Assembly (NCBI RefSeq): GCF_009834025.1 | Contig: NZ_CP047156.1 | Coordinates: forward strand, 3,122,067-3,186,066 | Direction: 5' to 3' | Source: Epidermidibacterium keratini | GTDB lineage: Bacteria > Actinomycetota > Actinomycetes > Mycobacteriales > Antricoccaceae | Length of the DNA stretch: 64,000 nucleotides | In this document: in pieces, positions 43,380 through 52,716 of the stretch | How positions within the stretch are numbered: the stretch's first letter is position 1 | How the letters are laid out: every line of letters begins with the position of its first letter | Notes under the pieces: model-generated | What the model saw: only the letters and a program-made list of their open reading frames with translations | What the model was told of the DNA's origin: nothing | Database searches by the model: none | Position numbers and translations under genes: made by a program

Positions 43380-44780
43380 TTGACGAAGATCGCCATCATC
43401 GGCGGAGGACCGGCCGGCTACGAACCGGCGTACGTCGCTGAGGAGCTGGGCGCCGAGGTGACCCTGATCGAGCGAGACGCTCCCGGCGGCGCGTGCGTGC
43501 ACTACGACTGCGTACCGTCGAAGGCGTTCATTGCCTCCAGCGAGGTCGTCACCGCGACGCGCAACTCCGAGAAGCTCGGCATCCACCTGGAGAACGCCGA
43601 CCTCGACGTCGATGCACCGCTGATCAACCGCCGCGTCAAGGATCTCGCTGAGGCGCAGATCGCCGACGTATCAAGGGGTCTGGACAAGGCGGGCGTCACC
43701 GTCGTCAAGGGCACCGGCCGGCTGGCCGGCGACGGCACGCGGGGCCGGCACCGCGTCGAGATCGAGCCCGATGGCGGTACGGCGTACACCGACGAGTTCG
43801 ACATCGTGCTGCTCGCGACCGGGGCCCGCCCGCGAGAGATCACCGGCTCGGAGCCCGACGGCGAGCGGATCCTGACCTGGCGGCAGGTCTATGACCTCGA
43901 CGAGCTGCCGACTCGGCTGATCGTGATCGGCTCGGGCGTGACCGGTGCAGAGTTCGCCAGCGCCTACTTGGAGATCGGCGTCGACGTGGTGCTGATCTCC
44001 AGCCGTGACCGCGTGCTGCCGCACGAGGACGGCGACGCTGCTCGACTGCTGGAGTCGAGCTTCGAGGCCCGCGGCATGACGATCCTGCAGCACGGCCGCG
44101 CCCAGTCGGTCACCAACACCGGTGACGGCGTACGCGTCGAGCTCGCCGACGGGCGCGTGGTGGAAGGTTCGCACTGCCTGATGACCGTCGGTTCGGTGCC
44201 CAATACCGAAGACCTTGGGCTTGAGCAGGCCGGGGTCGAGACCGATGACGGCGGGTTCGTCACCGTCGACCGGGTCTCGCGCACCAACGTGCCGGGAATC
44301 TACGCCGCCGGCGACTGCACCGGCGTCCTCATGCTCGCCTCGGTCGCCGGAATGCAGGGCCGCATCGCGATGTGGCACGCGCTCGGCGAAGCGGTCGCCC
44401 CGCTGCAACTGAAGACCGTCTCCTCCAACATCTTCACCCACCCCGAGATCGCCACCGTCGGCATCGGTGAGGCGACCGTCGACGCGACCGACATGGACGT
44501 GCGTTCGGTGACGCTGCCGCTGCGCACCAACGCGCGGGCCAAGATGGCCGAGCTCGACGACGGGTTCGTGAAGATCTACGCACGCCCCACGACCGGCGTG
44601 GTGATCGGCGGCGTCATCGTCGCGCCGCACGCCTCAGAGCTGATTCTGCCGATCGCCATGGCCGTGCAGCAGCGCCTCACCGTCAACCAGGTCGCGCACA
44701 CGTTTGCCGTCTACCCCTCGATCACCGGCTCCATCACCGAGGCCGCGCGCCGACTCATCACCCACGACGACCTCGACTAG
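43380..44780 (+). CDS. lpdA: FAD-dependent NAD(P)H quinone reductase / disulfide reductase LpdA
   Basis: 466-residue flavoprotein of the pyridine-nucleotide disulfide reductase family. FAD loop IAIIGGGPAGYEPAYVAEEL, NAD(P) loop LIVIGSGVTGAEFASAYLEI and second FAD motif GIYAAGDCTG. The active-site region is GACVHYDCVPSKAFIAS with both cysteines (CX4C), but the C-terminal His-Glu pair of lipoamide dehydrogenase is replaced by VYPSITGSITEAARR, as in M. tuberculosis LpdA (Rv3303c), a quinone reductase. Start is TTG at 43380 after GAAGGA. A quinone reductase role in redox defence is likely. Confidence 0.9.
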   Translation: MTKIAIIGGGPAGYEPAYVAEELGAEVTLIERDAPGGACVHYDCVPSKAFIASSEVVTATRNSEKLGIHLENADLDVDAPLINRRVKDLAEAQIADVSRGLDKAGVTVVKGTGRLAGDGTRGRHRVEIEPDGGTAYTDEFDIVLLATGARPREITGSEPDGERILTWRQVYDLDELPTRLIVIGSGVTGAEFASAYLEIGVDVVLISSRDRVLPHEDGDAARLLESSFEARGMTILQHGRAQSVTNTGDGVRVELADGRVVEGSHCLMTVGSVPNTEDLGLEQAGVETDDGGFVTVDRVSRTNVPGIYAAGDCTGVLMLASVAGMQGRIAMWHALGEAVAPLQLKTVSSNIFTHPEIATVGIGEATVDATDMDVRSVTLPLRTNARAKMAELDDGFVKIYARPTTGVVIGGVIVAPHASELILPIAMAVQQRLTVNQVAHTFAVYPSITGSITEAARRLITHDDLD

Positions 44781-44819
44781 TACGCCGGACCGCCTGGTGC
44801 GGTTGGCATGTCGGGTTGC

Positions 44820-44899
44820 GAGGTGGTTTCGAGGTCTCGACAACCGGCCTCGTTCCTCGGCCTGCTCGACCACCGAGATTGGGATCGACCACCGATAAG
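44820..44899. repeat. Dispersed intergenic repeat, copy G
   Basis: GAGGTCTCGACAACCGGCC, TCGTTCCTCGGCCTGCTCGA and CCACCGAGATTGGGATCG followed by ACCACCGATAAGG. Located between the convergent lpdA and TAP-like genes. Closest to copy B. Confidence 0.88.
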
Positions 44900-44902
44900 G
44901 GG

Positions 44903-46639
44903 CTACTTGCAGACGGTGCCCTTCTTGGGCAGCTCGAGGTCGATCAGGAACGTATTGACGTTTTTATCCACGCACTTGTCCTGACCGCCGTACACCGTGT
45001 GCCCGTCTCCGTTGTGGGTGAGGAGTACGGCGCTCGGGTTTCGCGAGACCACGGTCTGGGCCATGCTGTGCGGCGTCGCCGGGTCACCAGTCGTGCTGAC
45101 CAGCAGCATCGGCAGCTCCTCGGGCCAGGTGAGCGGGCCGAGCGGTTCGCGCTCGGTGGGCCAGACGTTGCACAGGACATCCGGCGGGCTGGCAAAGACC
45201 GGATGGAGCCGGTTGTCGGTGCGCGCCATCTGGTAGGCCTCATCCAGCGGGGCGACGTCGAAGTCCTCGCACATCACCGCGTTGAAGGCATCGCCACTGA
45301 GCCCGTCTCCGCCGGAGACCGAGCCGTCGAAGATGCTGATCCCAGCGCCGAGCTCGGCGATGAGCATCAGCAGCGTCCCGTCGCCGTTGGCCGCCGCCTC
45401 GCGCAGCGACCAGGCCAGCAGCGGCCAGTTTTCCGGCGTACGCAGCATGCTCGAGATGCTTATCGAGGCGATGTAGTCGTCGACGGACTCCTGAGCGGTC
45501 AGGTATGTGGAGGGGTACGGCGTCTGCGCGGCCTGCTGGATGACGTACTGGGCGAGCCCAGTGCACGCCTCGGGACACGTCTTGGTGAAGCGGCGCAGTG
45601 CGTTGTCGAACGCGGCGTTCTGCTTCGAGCTGAGCTCCTGCTTGGTGATCGCGGTGTCGACCATCCCGTCGAGCACGGTCGCGCGCAGGCTCTCGGGGTA
45701 GAGGTTGGCGTAGACCTGCCCGAGCACGGTGCCGTAGCTGTAGCCGACGTAGCTGATCTGCTCCTCACCCATCGCCTTGCGCATCTCTTCCATGTCCTTG
45801 ACGACGTTGACCGCCCCGACATGGTCAAGCAGCGGGCCGGCCTGCTCGCAGGCCGCCGCGGCATCCTCGGCGTACTCGGTGAACTCGTCTTCTTCGGAGT
45901 CGCCGTTGGGGTAGGGGTTGGGGTTGGCCGAGGTGTCGACGCTGCCGCAGGTCAGCCCGTCGGACTGTCCGACCCCGCGCGGATCGAAGGAGATGACGTC
46001 GAAGGAGGCCTTGATCTCATCGGTCAGGCTCTCGTACCACCCCGGCAGGAAGTCCAGTCCTGAGCCGCCGGGGCCTCCGGGGTTGGACAGCAGTACGCCG
46101 ATCCGCTTGTCCGGGTCCGTGGCGGGGTAGCGGTCGATCTTGATCTCGATGGTCTCGCCGTTGGGGTCGTCGTAGTCCAGCGGTACCTGCAGGCTGGCGC
46201 ACTCCAGCCCGCCCTCACCGCACGACTGCCAGTCCAGGGTGCCGGCCGAGGAGGCTTTGCCGGACTGCTCGATCGCCGGCGGCAGGTAGGACTGGGTCCG
46301 GGCGGCGCGCATCACGGTCCGCATGACCGCCTGGACGCCGGGGTCCTCGGGGTCGGCGTCGCTGAGCTCGTCGACGATCTGTTCCAGACGTGAGGTATCG
46401 GTGACGGTGCCGTTGTTCGCACGGCGCTTGACCGAGTTCTCCAGCGAGTCCATGAACTCGTCCCAGGTCGGTGTCTCTGGCAGCGGGTCGAGCTCGGGGA
46501 TGTTGTCTGGGTCGGCGAGCTTGGGCATCGGGTACTTCGGGCTGGGCTGCCCGACCACCGTCTCAGTCGAGCAGCCGGTCAGCAGCAGCACCATCGCGAG
46601 CAACAGAGCGAGTACGCCGCGTCGTTCGCGGTTGGCCAT
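44903..46639 (-). CDS. TAP-like alpha/beta-hydrolase lipoprotein
   Basis: Predicted membrane-anchored serine peptidase or esterase, 578 residues. Signal peptide with lipobox LLTGC. An N-terminal helical segment (about 45-120) precedes the hydrolase fold: oxyanion loop SNPGGPGGSGLDF, nucleophile elbow VGYSYGTVLGQVY, then a TAP-like C-terminal domain with TTGDPATPHSMA (Asp) and HNGDGHTVY (His). This layout matches the tripeptidyl-aminopeptidase family, which includes mycobacterial CaeA/Hip1. It probably cleaves secreted peptides or esters in the cell envelope. Confidence 0.9.
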   Translation of the reverse strand: MANRERRGVLALLLAMVLLLTGCSTETVVGQPSPKYPMPKLADPDNIPELDPLPETPTWDEFMDSLENSVKRRANNGTVTDTSRLEQIVDELSDADPEDPGVQAVMRTVMRAARTQSYLPPAIEQSGKASSAGTLDWQSCGEGGLECASLQVPLDYDDPNGETIEIKIDRYPATDPDKRIGVLLSNPGGPGGSGLDFLPGWYESLTDEIKASFDVISFDPRGVGQSDGLTCGSVDTSANPNPYPNGDSEEDEFTEYAEDAAAACEQAGPLLDHVGAVNVVKDMEEMRKAMGEEQISYVGYSYGTVLGQVYANLYPESLRATVLDGMVDTAITKQELSSKQNAAFDNALRRFTKTCPEACTGLAQYVIQQAAQTPYPSTYLTAQESVDDYIASISISSMLRTPENWPLLAWSLREAAANGDGTLLMLIAELGAGISIFDGSVSGGDGLSGDAFNAVMCEDFDVAPLDEAYQMARTDNRLHPVFASPPDVLCNVWPTEREPLGPLTWPEELPMLLVSTTGDPATPHSMAQTVVSRNPSAVLLTHNGDGHTVYGGQDKCVDKNVNTFLIDLELPKKGTVCK

Positions 46640-46778
46640 CGTCTACCTCGGAATCTGCTGGGGCGCGGGGCGCCGCCGTTCGGTCGCATCAGTGTGGAGC
46701 ACACCGTCGGTCAATGCGAGCGGTTGTCCACAACCGTGATGCGACCGAGCCGGCGGGCGCGCGGTTCCAGCAGCGGCG

Positions 46779-48575
46779 TTATTCGGCGTCCTTGATCTCG
46801 CAGATGACATCGCCCTGCTTCACGCCATCACCGGGAGCCAGGCTCAGCCCGGAAACGGTGCCGGACTTGTGCGCGTTGACCGGGTTTTCCATCTTCATCG
46901 CCTCGAGCACGCAGATCAGCTCACCCTCGGCGACTTGCTGGCCCTCGGAGACCGCGACCTTGACCAGGGTGCCCTGCATGGGCGCGGTGACCGCGTCACC
47001 GGAGACAGCACCGCCACCGGCGCCGCCGCCCTTGCGCCGCGGTGCCGCCTTCTTGGCTCCCCCGCCGTTGCCGCCGCCGAAGCTCAGGCCGCCGGGCAGC
47101 GAGACCTCGACACGGCGTCCGCCGACCTCGACGACGACCTTCTGGCGCTCGGCCTCGTCCTCGGGCTGCTCGGCGGCGCTGACGAACGGCTCGACCTGGT
47201 TGTCCCACTCGGTCTCGATCCAGCGGGTGTGCACGCTGAACGACTCGGCCGGCTTGCCGTCGACGTCGGGTGCGACGAAGGCGTCATCGCGGACGACGGC
47301 GCGGTGGAAGGGTACGACGGTCGCAACGCCCTCGATCTGCAGCTCGTCCAAGGCCCGGCGCGAGCGCTCGATCGCCTGCTGGCGGGTCGAGCCGGTGACG
47401 ATGAGCTTGCCGAGCATCGAGTCGAACTGACCGCCGATGACCGAGCCCTCGTCGATACCGAAGTCGATGCGTACGCCGGGACCGCCGGGTAGCTCAAGCT
47501 TGGTGACGGTGCCCGGCGCCGGCAGGAAGCCGCGCGCGGCGTCTTCACCGTTGATCCGGAACTCGATGGAGTGTCCGACAGGCTCGGGGTCTTCGCGATG
47601 GGTGAGCTCGCGGCCCTCGGCGATAGCGAACTGCTCCCGCACGAGGTCCAGCCCGGTGGTCTCCTCGCTGACCGGGTGCTCGACCTGCAGCCGGGTGTTG
47701 ACCTCGAGGAAGGAGATCGTGCCGTCGGTGCCGACCAGGAACTCGCAGGTGCCAGCGCCGTAGTAGCCGGCCTCACGGCAGATGCGCTTGGCGGCTTCGT
47801 GGATCTGCGCGCGCTGCTCGTCGGTCAGGAACGGCGCGGGGGCCTCTTCGACGAGCTTCTGGTTGCGCCGCTGCAGCGAGCAGTCGCGGGTGCCGGCGAC
47901 GATGACGTTGCCGTGCTGGTCGGCCAGCACCTGCGCCTCGACGTGGCGCGGCTTGTCGAGGAAGCGCTCGACGAAGCACTCGCCGCGCCCGAACGCCGAC
48001 TCGGCCTCACGGACCGCGGAGTGGAAGAGCTCGGGGATCTCCTCCATCGTGCGGGCGACCTTCAGGCCGCGTCCGCCGCCGCCGAACGCGGCCTTGATCG
48101 CGACCGGCAGCCCATGCTCCTCGGCAAACGCGATGACCTCGTCCGGGCCGTTGACCGGGTCGTTGGTGCCGGGCACGAGCGGGGCGCCGGCCTTGGTGGC
48201 GATGTGCCGGGCGGTGACCTTGTCACCGAGGTCCATGATCGACTGCGGCGACGGCCCGATCCAGGTGATGCCGGCATCGATCACCGCCTGCGCGAAGTCG
48301 GCGTTCTCGGACAGGAAGCCGTAGCCGGGGTGGATCGCATCGGCGCCGGTCTGCTTGGCGGCGTCGATGATCTTCTCGATCACCAGGTAGGACTCGGCGC
48401 TCGTCTGGCCGCCGAGCGCGATGGCTTCGTCGGCGATGCGCACGAACGGGGCGTCGCGGTCGGGGTCGGCATACACCGCGACGCTCTCGAGGCCGGCGTC
48501 CTTGCACGCACGGATGACGCGGACGGCGATCTCGCCGCGGTTGGCGACGAGGACCTTCTTTATGGACGAGGTCAT
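46779..48575 (-). CDS. accA3: Acyl-CoA carboxylase alpha subunit, biotin carboxylase plus BCCP
   Basis: 598 residues. The N-terminal about 450 residues are biotin carboxylase ([58 protein letters not shown]). A Gly/Ala/Lys-rich linker leads to a biotinyl domain with the biotinylated Lys in [15 protein letters not shown]. It carboxylates its own biotin and passes CO2 to AccD-type subunits to make malonyl- or methylmalonyl-CoA. BirA, also in the window, should biotinylate it. Its start overlaps the maf stop (ATGA), and an intergenic gap follows before the TAP-like gene. Confidence 0.95.
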   Translation of the reverse strand: MTSSIKKVLVANRGEIAVRVIRACKDAGLESVAVYADPDRDAPFVRIADEAIALGGQTSAESYLVIEKIIDAAKQTGADAIHPGYGFLSENADFAQAVIDAGITWIGPSPQSIMDLGDKVTARHIATKAGAPLVPGTNDPVNGPDEVIAFAEEHGLPVAIKAAFGGGGRGLKVARTMEEIPELFHSAVREAESAFGRGECFVERFLDKPRHVEAQVLADQHGNVIVAGTRDCSLQRRNQKLVEEAPAPFLTDEQRAQIHEAAKRICREAGYYGAGTCEFLVGTDGTISFLEVNTRLQVEHPVSEETTGLDLVREQFAIAEGRELTHREDPEPVGHSIEFRINGEDAARGFLPAPGTVTKLELPGGPGVRIDFGIDEGSVIGGQFDSMLGKLIVTGSTRQQAIERSRRALDELQIEGVATVVPFHRAVVRDDAFVAPDVDGKPAESFSVHTRWIETEWDNQVEPFVSAAEQPEDEAERQKVVVEVGGRRVEVSLPGGLSFGGGNGGGAKKAAPRRKGGGAGGGAVSGDAVTAPMQGTLVKVAVSEGQQVAEGELICVLEAMKMENPVNAHKSGTVSGLSLAPGDGVKQGDVICEIKDAE

Positions 48576-49204
48576 TGCTGGCCCTTCTGTAGCGAGTCCT
48601 GGCTGGGAAGCTCAGTCGAAAAATATTGAGTGATGTCTATATCGAGATCGTTGAACATGCGGCGTACTGTTGGCAGGCTGATCCCGACCACGTTGGTGTG
48701 ATCGCCCTCGATGCGCTCGATAAACCAGCCGCCAAGCCCGTCGATGGTGAACGAGCCCGCGACGTGCAGCGGCTCGCCGGTGGCGACGTACTGCTCGATC
48801 TCGGCGTCGGTCATGGGCCCGATGTGGACCTCCGTGCTGGCCGTCTCGGTGCGCTGCGCATCGCCGTGGACGACGTGATGGCCGGTGTGCAAGGTGCCAT
48901 GGTTGCTGCGCATCGACTTCAGTCGCCGGGTGGCATCGGCCGCGTCGGCTGGTTTGCCGCGCAGCTCGCCGTGCATCTCGAACATCGAGTCGCACGCGAC
49001 CACGACAGCATCGGGGGCCTGCGCAGCGACCGCTTCGGCTTTGGCCTTGGCGAGTACGCCGACCAGCTCGCGAGGCGCCATGTCCGGATGGGCTGCGATG
49101 ATCGCGTCCTCATCGACATCGGAGACGATCACCTCCGGCGCGATGCCGGCAGCACGCAGCGTCGTCAGGCGCGCGGGGGAACGGGAGGCGAGCACGAATC
49201 TCAC
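48572..49204 (-). CDS. maf: Maf-like nucleotide pyrophosphatase
   Basis: House-cleaning hydrolase for non-canonical or methylated NTPs, 210 residues. GTG at 49204 gives the family start [20 protein letters not shown] and overlaps accE5 as GTGA; longer frames upstream are not credible. Further motifs are [20 protein letters not shown] and [18 protein letters not shown]. Position 48572 overlaps the accA3 start, so maf sits translationally coupled inside the carboxylase operon, as in mycobacteria. Confidence 0.93.
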   Translation of the reverse strand: MRFVLASRSPARLTTLRAAGIAPEVIVSDVDEDAIIAAHPDMAPRELVGVLAKAKAEAVAAQAPDAVVVACDSMFEMHGELRGKPADAADATRRLKSMRSNHGTLHTGHHVVHGDAQRTETASTEVHIGPMTDAEIEQYVATGEPLHVAGSFTIDGLGGWFIERIEGDHTNVVGISLPTVRRMFNDLDIDITQYFSTELPSQDSLQKGQQ

Positions 49205-49455
49205 CGGGGGAAGGCTTCCGCGCGCCATGCGCCGTAACCGGGACGGCCGATATGGCGCATCTTCAGCGCCGGGCTGGCCCAGCCGAGCACGGGCTTCGGC
49301 GCGGGCTCCTCCTCGCCGCCGGACGCCGCTGCGGCGATGACGAGGGTGAGTACGGCGATGTCCTCGGGGCTGGGGTTGCCGGCCTCGATACGAAACAGCA
49401 CCGGTGGCTCGGTTATGCCGTTCCCTGACGTGTCGTTTGCGTCTTGCGAAGTCAT
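49201..49455 (-). CDS. accE5: Acyl-CoA carboxylase epsilon subunit
   Basis: 84-residue AccE-type subunit that helps AccA3 and AccD5 associate in actinobacterial carboxylases. The C-terminal core has IEAGNPSPEDIAVLTLVIAA and WASPALKMRHIGRPGYGAWR, the two conserved stretches of the family; the N-terminus is disordered. It lies between accD5 and maf and overlaps maf by 4 bases. Confidence 0.88.
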   Translation of the reverse strand: MTSQDANDTSGNGITEPPVLFRIEAGNPSPEDIAVLTLVIAAAASGGEEEPAPKPVLGWASPALKMRHIGRPGYGAWRAEAFPR

Positions 49456-49533
49456 GCTGTCTTGCTCTCTCCGGAACCGCTGCGCTCCTCGGCACGTGGT
49501 GGTTGCGCAACCGCCTGGTCGGGGTGCCTGCGA

Positions 49534-49583
49534 TGCTCGCGAACCCGTCGATCGCTTAGATGCTCGCGAACCCGTCGATCGCT
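49534..49583. repeat. 27-bp period direct repeat between accD5 and accE5
   Basis: TGCTCGCGAACCCGTCGATC starts at 49534 and again at 49561, an identical match of 23 bases with a 27-base period. The second copy reaches the accD5 stop codon. A short palindrome GGTTGCGCAACC lies at 49501-49512. Together they form the gap between the two genes. Confidence 0.9.
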
Positions 49584-51202
49584 CATAGCGGAATGTTCCC
49601 GTGCTTCTTCGGCGGCAGGCTCTCGCGCTTGTTCTTCAGCGCTCGCAGCGCCCGCGTGACGTTCATCCGGGTGTTCTGCGGGTTGATGACCGTGTCGATG
49701 TAGCCGCGTTCGGCCGCGATGTAGGGGTTGGCGAGGTGCAGCTCGTACTCGTCGACGAGCTCCTTGCGCTTGGCCTCGACATCGCCGCCTTCGTCGGCGA
49801 CCTTCTTCAGGGTGTTGCGGTGCAGGATGTTGACCGCGCCCTGCGCGCCCATGACGGCGATCTGCCCACTGGGCCAGGCGAGGTTGATGTCGGCGCCGAG
49901 GTGCTTGGAGCCCATGACGTCGTACGCGCCGCCGTAGGCCTTGCGGGTGATGACGGTGACCTTGGGGACCGTCGCCTCGGCGTAGGCGTAGATGAGCTTG
50001 GCGCCGCGGCGGATGATGCCGTTCCACTCCTGGCTGGTGCCGGGCAAGAAGCCGGGAACGTCCACGAACGTGACGACCGGGACGTTGAAGGCATCGCAGG
50101 TGCGCACGAAGCGGGCGGCCTTCTCCGAGGCGTCGATGTCCAGCGTCCCGGCGAACTGCATCGGCTGGTTGCCGACGATGCCGACCGACTGCCCGTCAAT
50201 GCGCGCGAAGCCGCACAGAATGTTGGGGGCAAACATCGGCTGGACTTCGAGGTACTCACCGTCGTCGACGACGTGCTCGATGATCGCCTTCATGTCGTAG
50301 GGCATGTTGGGCGAGTCGGGAATGACCGTGTCGAGCCAGATGTCTTCTTCGCGCCCGGTCAGGTCGTCGCCGTTGCCTTCGTACTCCGGCGCCGTATCGA
50401 GATTATTCGATGGAAGGTAGGACAACAGCGCTTTGACGTAGTCGATCGCATCCTGCTCGTCATCACCCATGTAGTGCGCGACGCCGGATTTGGTGTTGTG
50501 TGTCTTGGCGCCGCCCAGCTCCTCCATGCCGACGTCTTCGCCGGTGACCGTCTTGATGACGTCTGGGCCGGTGATGAACATGTGCGAGGTCTGGTCGACC
50601 ATCACGGTGAAGTCGGTGATCGCGGGGGAGTAGACCGCGCCACCGGCGCACGGGCCCATGATCAGGCTGATCTGTGGGATGACACCCGAGGCGCGCACAT
50701 TGCGGTGGAAGATCTCGCCGTAGAGACCGAGCGAGACGACTCCTTCCTGGATGCGGGCGCCGCCGGAGTCGTTGAGGCCGATGACCGGGCAGCCGATCTT
50801 CATCGCGAAGTCCATGACCTTGACGATCTTCTCGCCGAAGACCTCACCGAGCGAGCCGCCGAAGACGGTGAAGTCCTGGGCGAAGACGGCGACCTGGCGG
50901 CCGTCGATCTGGCCGTAGCCGGTCACGACGCCGTCGCCGTACGGCCGGTTCTTCTCCTGCCCGAACGCGGTCGAGCGGTGCCGGGCGTACTTGTCCATCT
51001 CGATGAACGTGCCCGGATCGAGCAACATCTCGATGCGCTCACGCGCCGTCTTCTTGCCGCGTGCGTGCTGTTTTTCCACGGCGCGCTCGGACCCGGCGTT
51101 CGCTACCTCAGCCTTGCGCCGCTCAAGATCCTCGATCTTGCCGGCGGTCGTGGTGAGGTCGATGTCGGGGGCTGCATCAGCGGTATCGGTCACGGGATGC
51201 AC
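49583..51202 (-). CDS. accD5: Acyl-CoA carboxylase beta subunit (carboxyltransferase)
   Basis: 539-residue carboxyltransferase (propionyl/acetyl-CoA) that moves CO2 from biotin-AccA3 to acyl-CoA. Motifs: [20 protein letters not shown], oxyanion-hole pairs [19 protein letters not shown] and the second domain [20 protein letters not shown], then [19 protein letters not shown] at 51202 follows GGGGAG with good spacing; a GTG at 51193 is an alternative. First gene of the accD5-accE5-maf-accA3 operon. It should supply methylmalonyl-CoA for lipid synthesis. Confidence 0.95.
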   Translation of the reverse strand: MHPVTDTADAAPDIDLTTTAGKIEDLERRKAEVANAGSERAVEKQHARGKKTARERIEMLLDPGTFIEMDKYARHRSTAFGQEKNRPYGDGVVTGYGQIDGRQVAVFAQDFTVFGGSLGEVFGEKIVKVMDFAMKIGCPVIGLNDSGGARIQEGVVSLGLYGEIFHRNVRASGVIPQISLIMGPCAGGAVYSPAITDFTVMVDQTSHMFITGPDVIKTVTGEDVGMEELGGAKTHNTKSGVAHYMGDDEQDAIDYVKALLSYLPSNNLDTAPEYEGNGDDLTGREEDIWLDTVIPDSPNMPYDMKAIIEHVVDDGEYLEVQPMFAPNILCGFARIDGQSVGIVGNQPMQFAGTLDIDASEKAARFVRTCDAFNVPVVTFVDVPGFLPGTSQEWNGIIRRGAKLIYAYAEATVPKVTVITRKAYGGAYDVMGSKHLGADINLAWPSGQIAVMGAQGAVNILHRNTLKKVADEGGDVEAKRKELVDEYELHLANPYIAAERGYIDTVINPQNTRMNVTRALRALKNKRESLPPKKHGNIPL

Positions 51203-51328
51203 TTTAACTCCCCGTAACCTGCGCGCGAGCAATTGGTGGCCAACTCACACGGATGCGTCCCACGCTCTGGGATCGCCGGGCAACCGACCCACACGGTGGT
51301 GTCCGTGTGGCCGGTTCAGCGGTGCAGG

Positions 51329-52096
51329 TCAGCCGGTGAGGAAGGCGCGGGTGGCGTCGTCGGCCGGGTAGAGCGCCTCGATGGCAAGCTCGGCGACCGT
51401 CACGTCGCGGGGCGTGCCGAAGACGGTCGTCGTGGTCAAGAACGACAGCACGTGCTCGCCCACACGCAGCGAGAGGGTGAGCACGATGTCCGGTGGGCCA
51501 GTCGGCGCGGGCGTCGGCTCGCCAAAGTCGGCCAACAGCCGGCCCAACCGTGGGTCGGCGGAGGCGGCGTACTCGTGGCTGATCCGCCCGAGGATGCCCG
51601 CACGCCACTGGTCAGCGTTGACGATGCGGCTCGCGAGACCGTCCGAGTCGAGGGAGAGGCGTACGACGTTGACCGGTGGCTCGAGTAGGTGCGGTGAGAC
51701 ACCCGCGAGCAGGGAGTACGCCGCGTCGTTGGCCGCGATGAGATCCCAGCCGCCGTCGATGACGAGCGCCGGGTAGGGCTCATGCCCGGCCAGGATGGCC
51801 TCGATCGCGGCGTTGACCTGGCGCAGCGGAGGGGCATCGAGCGGCAGCTCGGTCGCCGGCGGAGCGAGGCCCGCGGCGGCGTACCACTGGCGTTGAGCAC
51901 GCAACGGAACCTCCAGGGCCTGCGAGAGGTGCGCGATCATGTCACGGCTGGGCTGGGACTTGCCGGTCTCGATGTAGGACAGGTGCCGGGTCGAGACGCC
52001 GCAGCGTTCGGACAGCGCCTGCTGCGACAGCCGTCGGCGCTGGCGCCATTCGCGCACCAGCCCGCCGACCTCCTCGCGCTCCAGAGTGGTCGTCAT
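51329..52096 (-). CDS. XRE-family regulator with MmyB-type ligand domain
   Basis: 255-residue transcription factor. N-terminal helix-turn-helix (LSQQALSERCGVSTRHLSYI, about 22-41), followed by an MmyB-like PAS-type ligand domain with ILAGHEPYPALVIDGGWDLI and ANDAAYSLLAG. Such domains may bind fatty acids or other small hydrophobic ligands. The upstream small membrane protein gene ends 37 bases before the start, so the two are probably one transcript. The regulon is unknown. Confidence 0.88.
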   Translation of the reverse strand: MTTTLEREEVGGLVREWRQRRRLSQQALSERCGVSTRHLSYIETGKSQPSRDMIAHLSQALEVPLRAQRQWYAAAGLAPPATELPLDAPPLRQVNAAIEAILAGHEPYPALVIDGGWDLIAANDAAYSLLAGVSPHLLEPPVNVVRLSLDSDGLASRIVNADQWRAGILGRISHEYAASADPRLGRLLADFGEPTPAPTGPPDIVLTLSLRVGEHVLSFLTTTTVFGTPRDVTVAELAIEALYPADDATRAFLTG

Positions 52097-52133
52097 GGCC
52101 TAAACCAAGCAGGTCGCGGTAGTCGGTGCAACG

Positions 52134-52553
52134 TCATGACGTGGGCGAAAGCCGCCACTGCAGTGCGGCGAAGACGGCCACAACGGCCGCCTGCAGCAGC
52201 ACCCATGCCAGCCCCCACGCCGTCAACGCGCCCGCCACGGCGTAGCCGATGCTGGCCAGCACCCACGCGGTGTTGAGGGCGGCGATGGCGAGCACTCCGG
52301 TGCGCGGAATCGGCTTCCTGGACACGATCACGAGGATCGTGACGGCGACCAGCACCAGGAGCGCGCCGAGGACGACCAACACAGTCGCGGGGATGCCGAA
52401 CGCGTCGCCGAGTACGCCGCTCAGCGCGAGGTAGGCGATGCCATTGAGGCCGGTCACGGCGGCATCGGCGAGCAGCACGGGTCTGAGGAGGCGGCCGCCG
52501 GCTGCGCGACTGCGGTGGTCGATGGGCCGGGACGGGGTCGATGCGGTAGTCAT
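52134..52553 (-). CDS. Small four-helix membrane protein
   Basis: 139-residue integral membrane protein from the ATG at 52553. It has four predicted helices, including AAVTGLNGIAYLALSGVLGD, a long ATVLVVLGALLVLVAVTIL segment and ALTAWGLAWVLLQAAVVAVF. I do not recognise a specific function; similar proteins are often found beside MmyB-type or other XRE regulators. The divergent gap to nhaA is 163 bases. Confidence 0.75.
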   Translation of the reverse strand: MTTASTPSRPIDHRSRAAGGRLLRPVLLADAAVTGLNGIAYLALSGVLGDAFGIPATVLVVLGALLVLVAVTILVIVSRKPIPRTGVLAIAALNTAWVLASIGYAVAGALTAWGLAWVLLQAAVVAVFAALQWRLSPTS

Positions 52554-52716
52554 GCCACTACCCTCTGCCGCGCTCCGTACGAGGTCCATAACCTGCTACG
52601 TCATGCTGCCCGTGCTGCCTGGTGCCAAGTCGGGAATGGGCGTGATGAGGCAGTGACGGGTAGCCTGCACCCGTCGGCCGTGGATGGCCGGTCCCGATGA
52701 GAACCACGGAGGGCCG

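Noticed and set aside
43124-43399. Heptapeptide-repeat proteins encoded across the 21-bp array
   Set aside because: Because 21 is a multiple of three, several frames stay open automatically; none has a convincing start signal or a domain.
43380-44780. True dihydrolipoamide dehydrogenase
   Set aside because: The C-terminal His-Glu catalytic pair is absent and no 2-oxo-acid dehydrogenase genes are nearby.
49601-51217. Long plus-strand open frame (538 codons) opposite accD5
   Set aside because: It is the antisense shadow of a well-conserved carboxyltransferase gene in high-GC DNA and has no ribosome site or recognisable domain.
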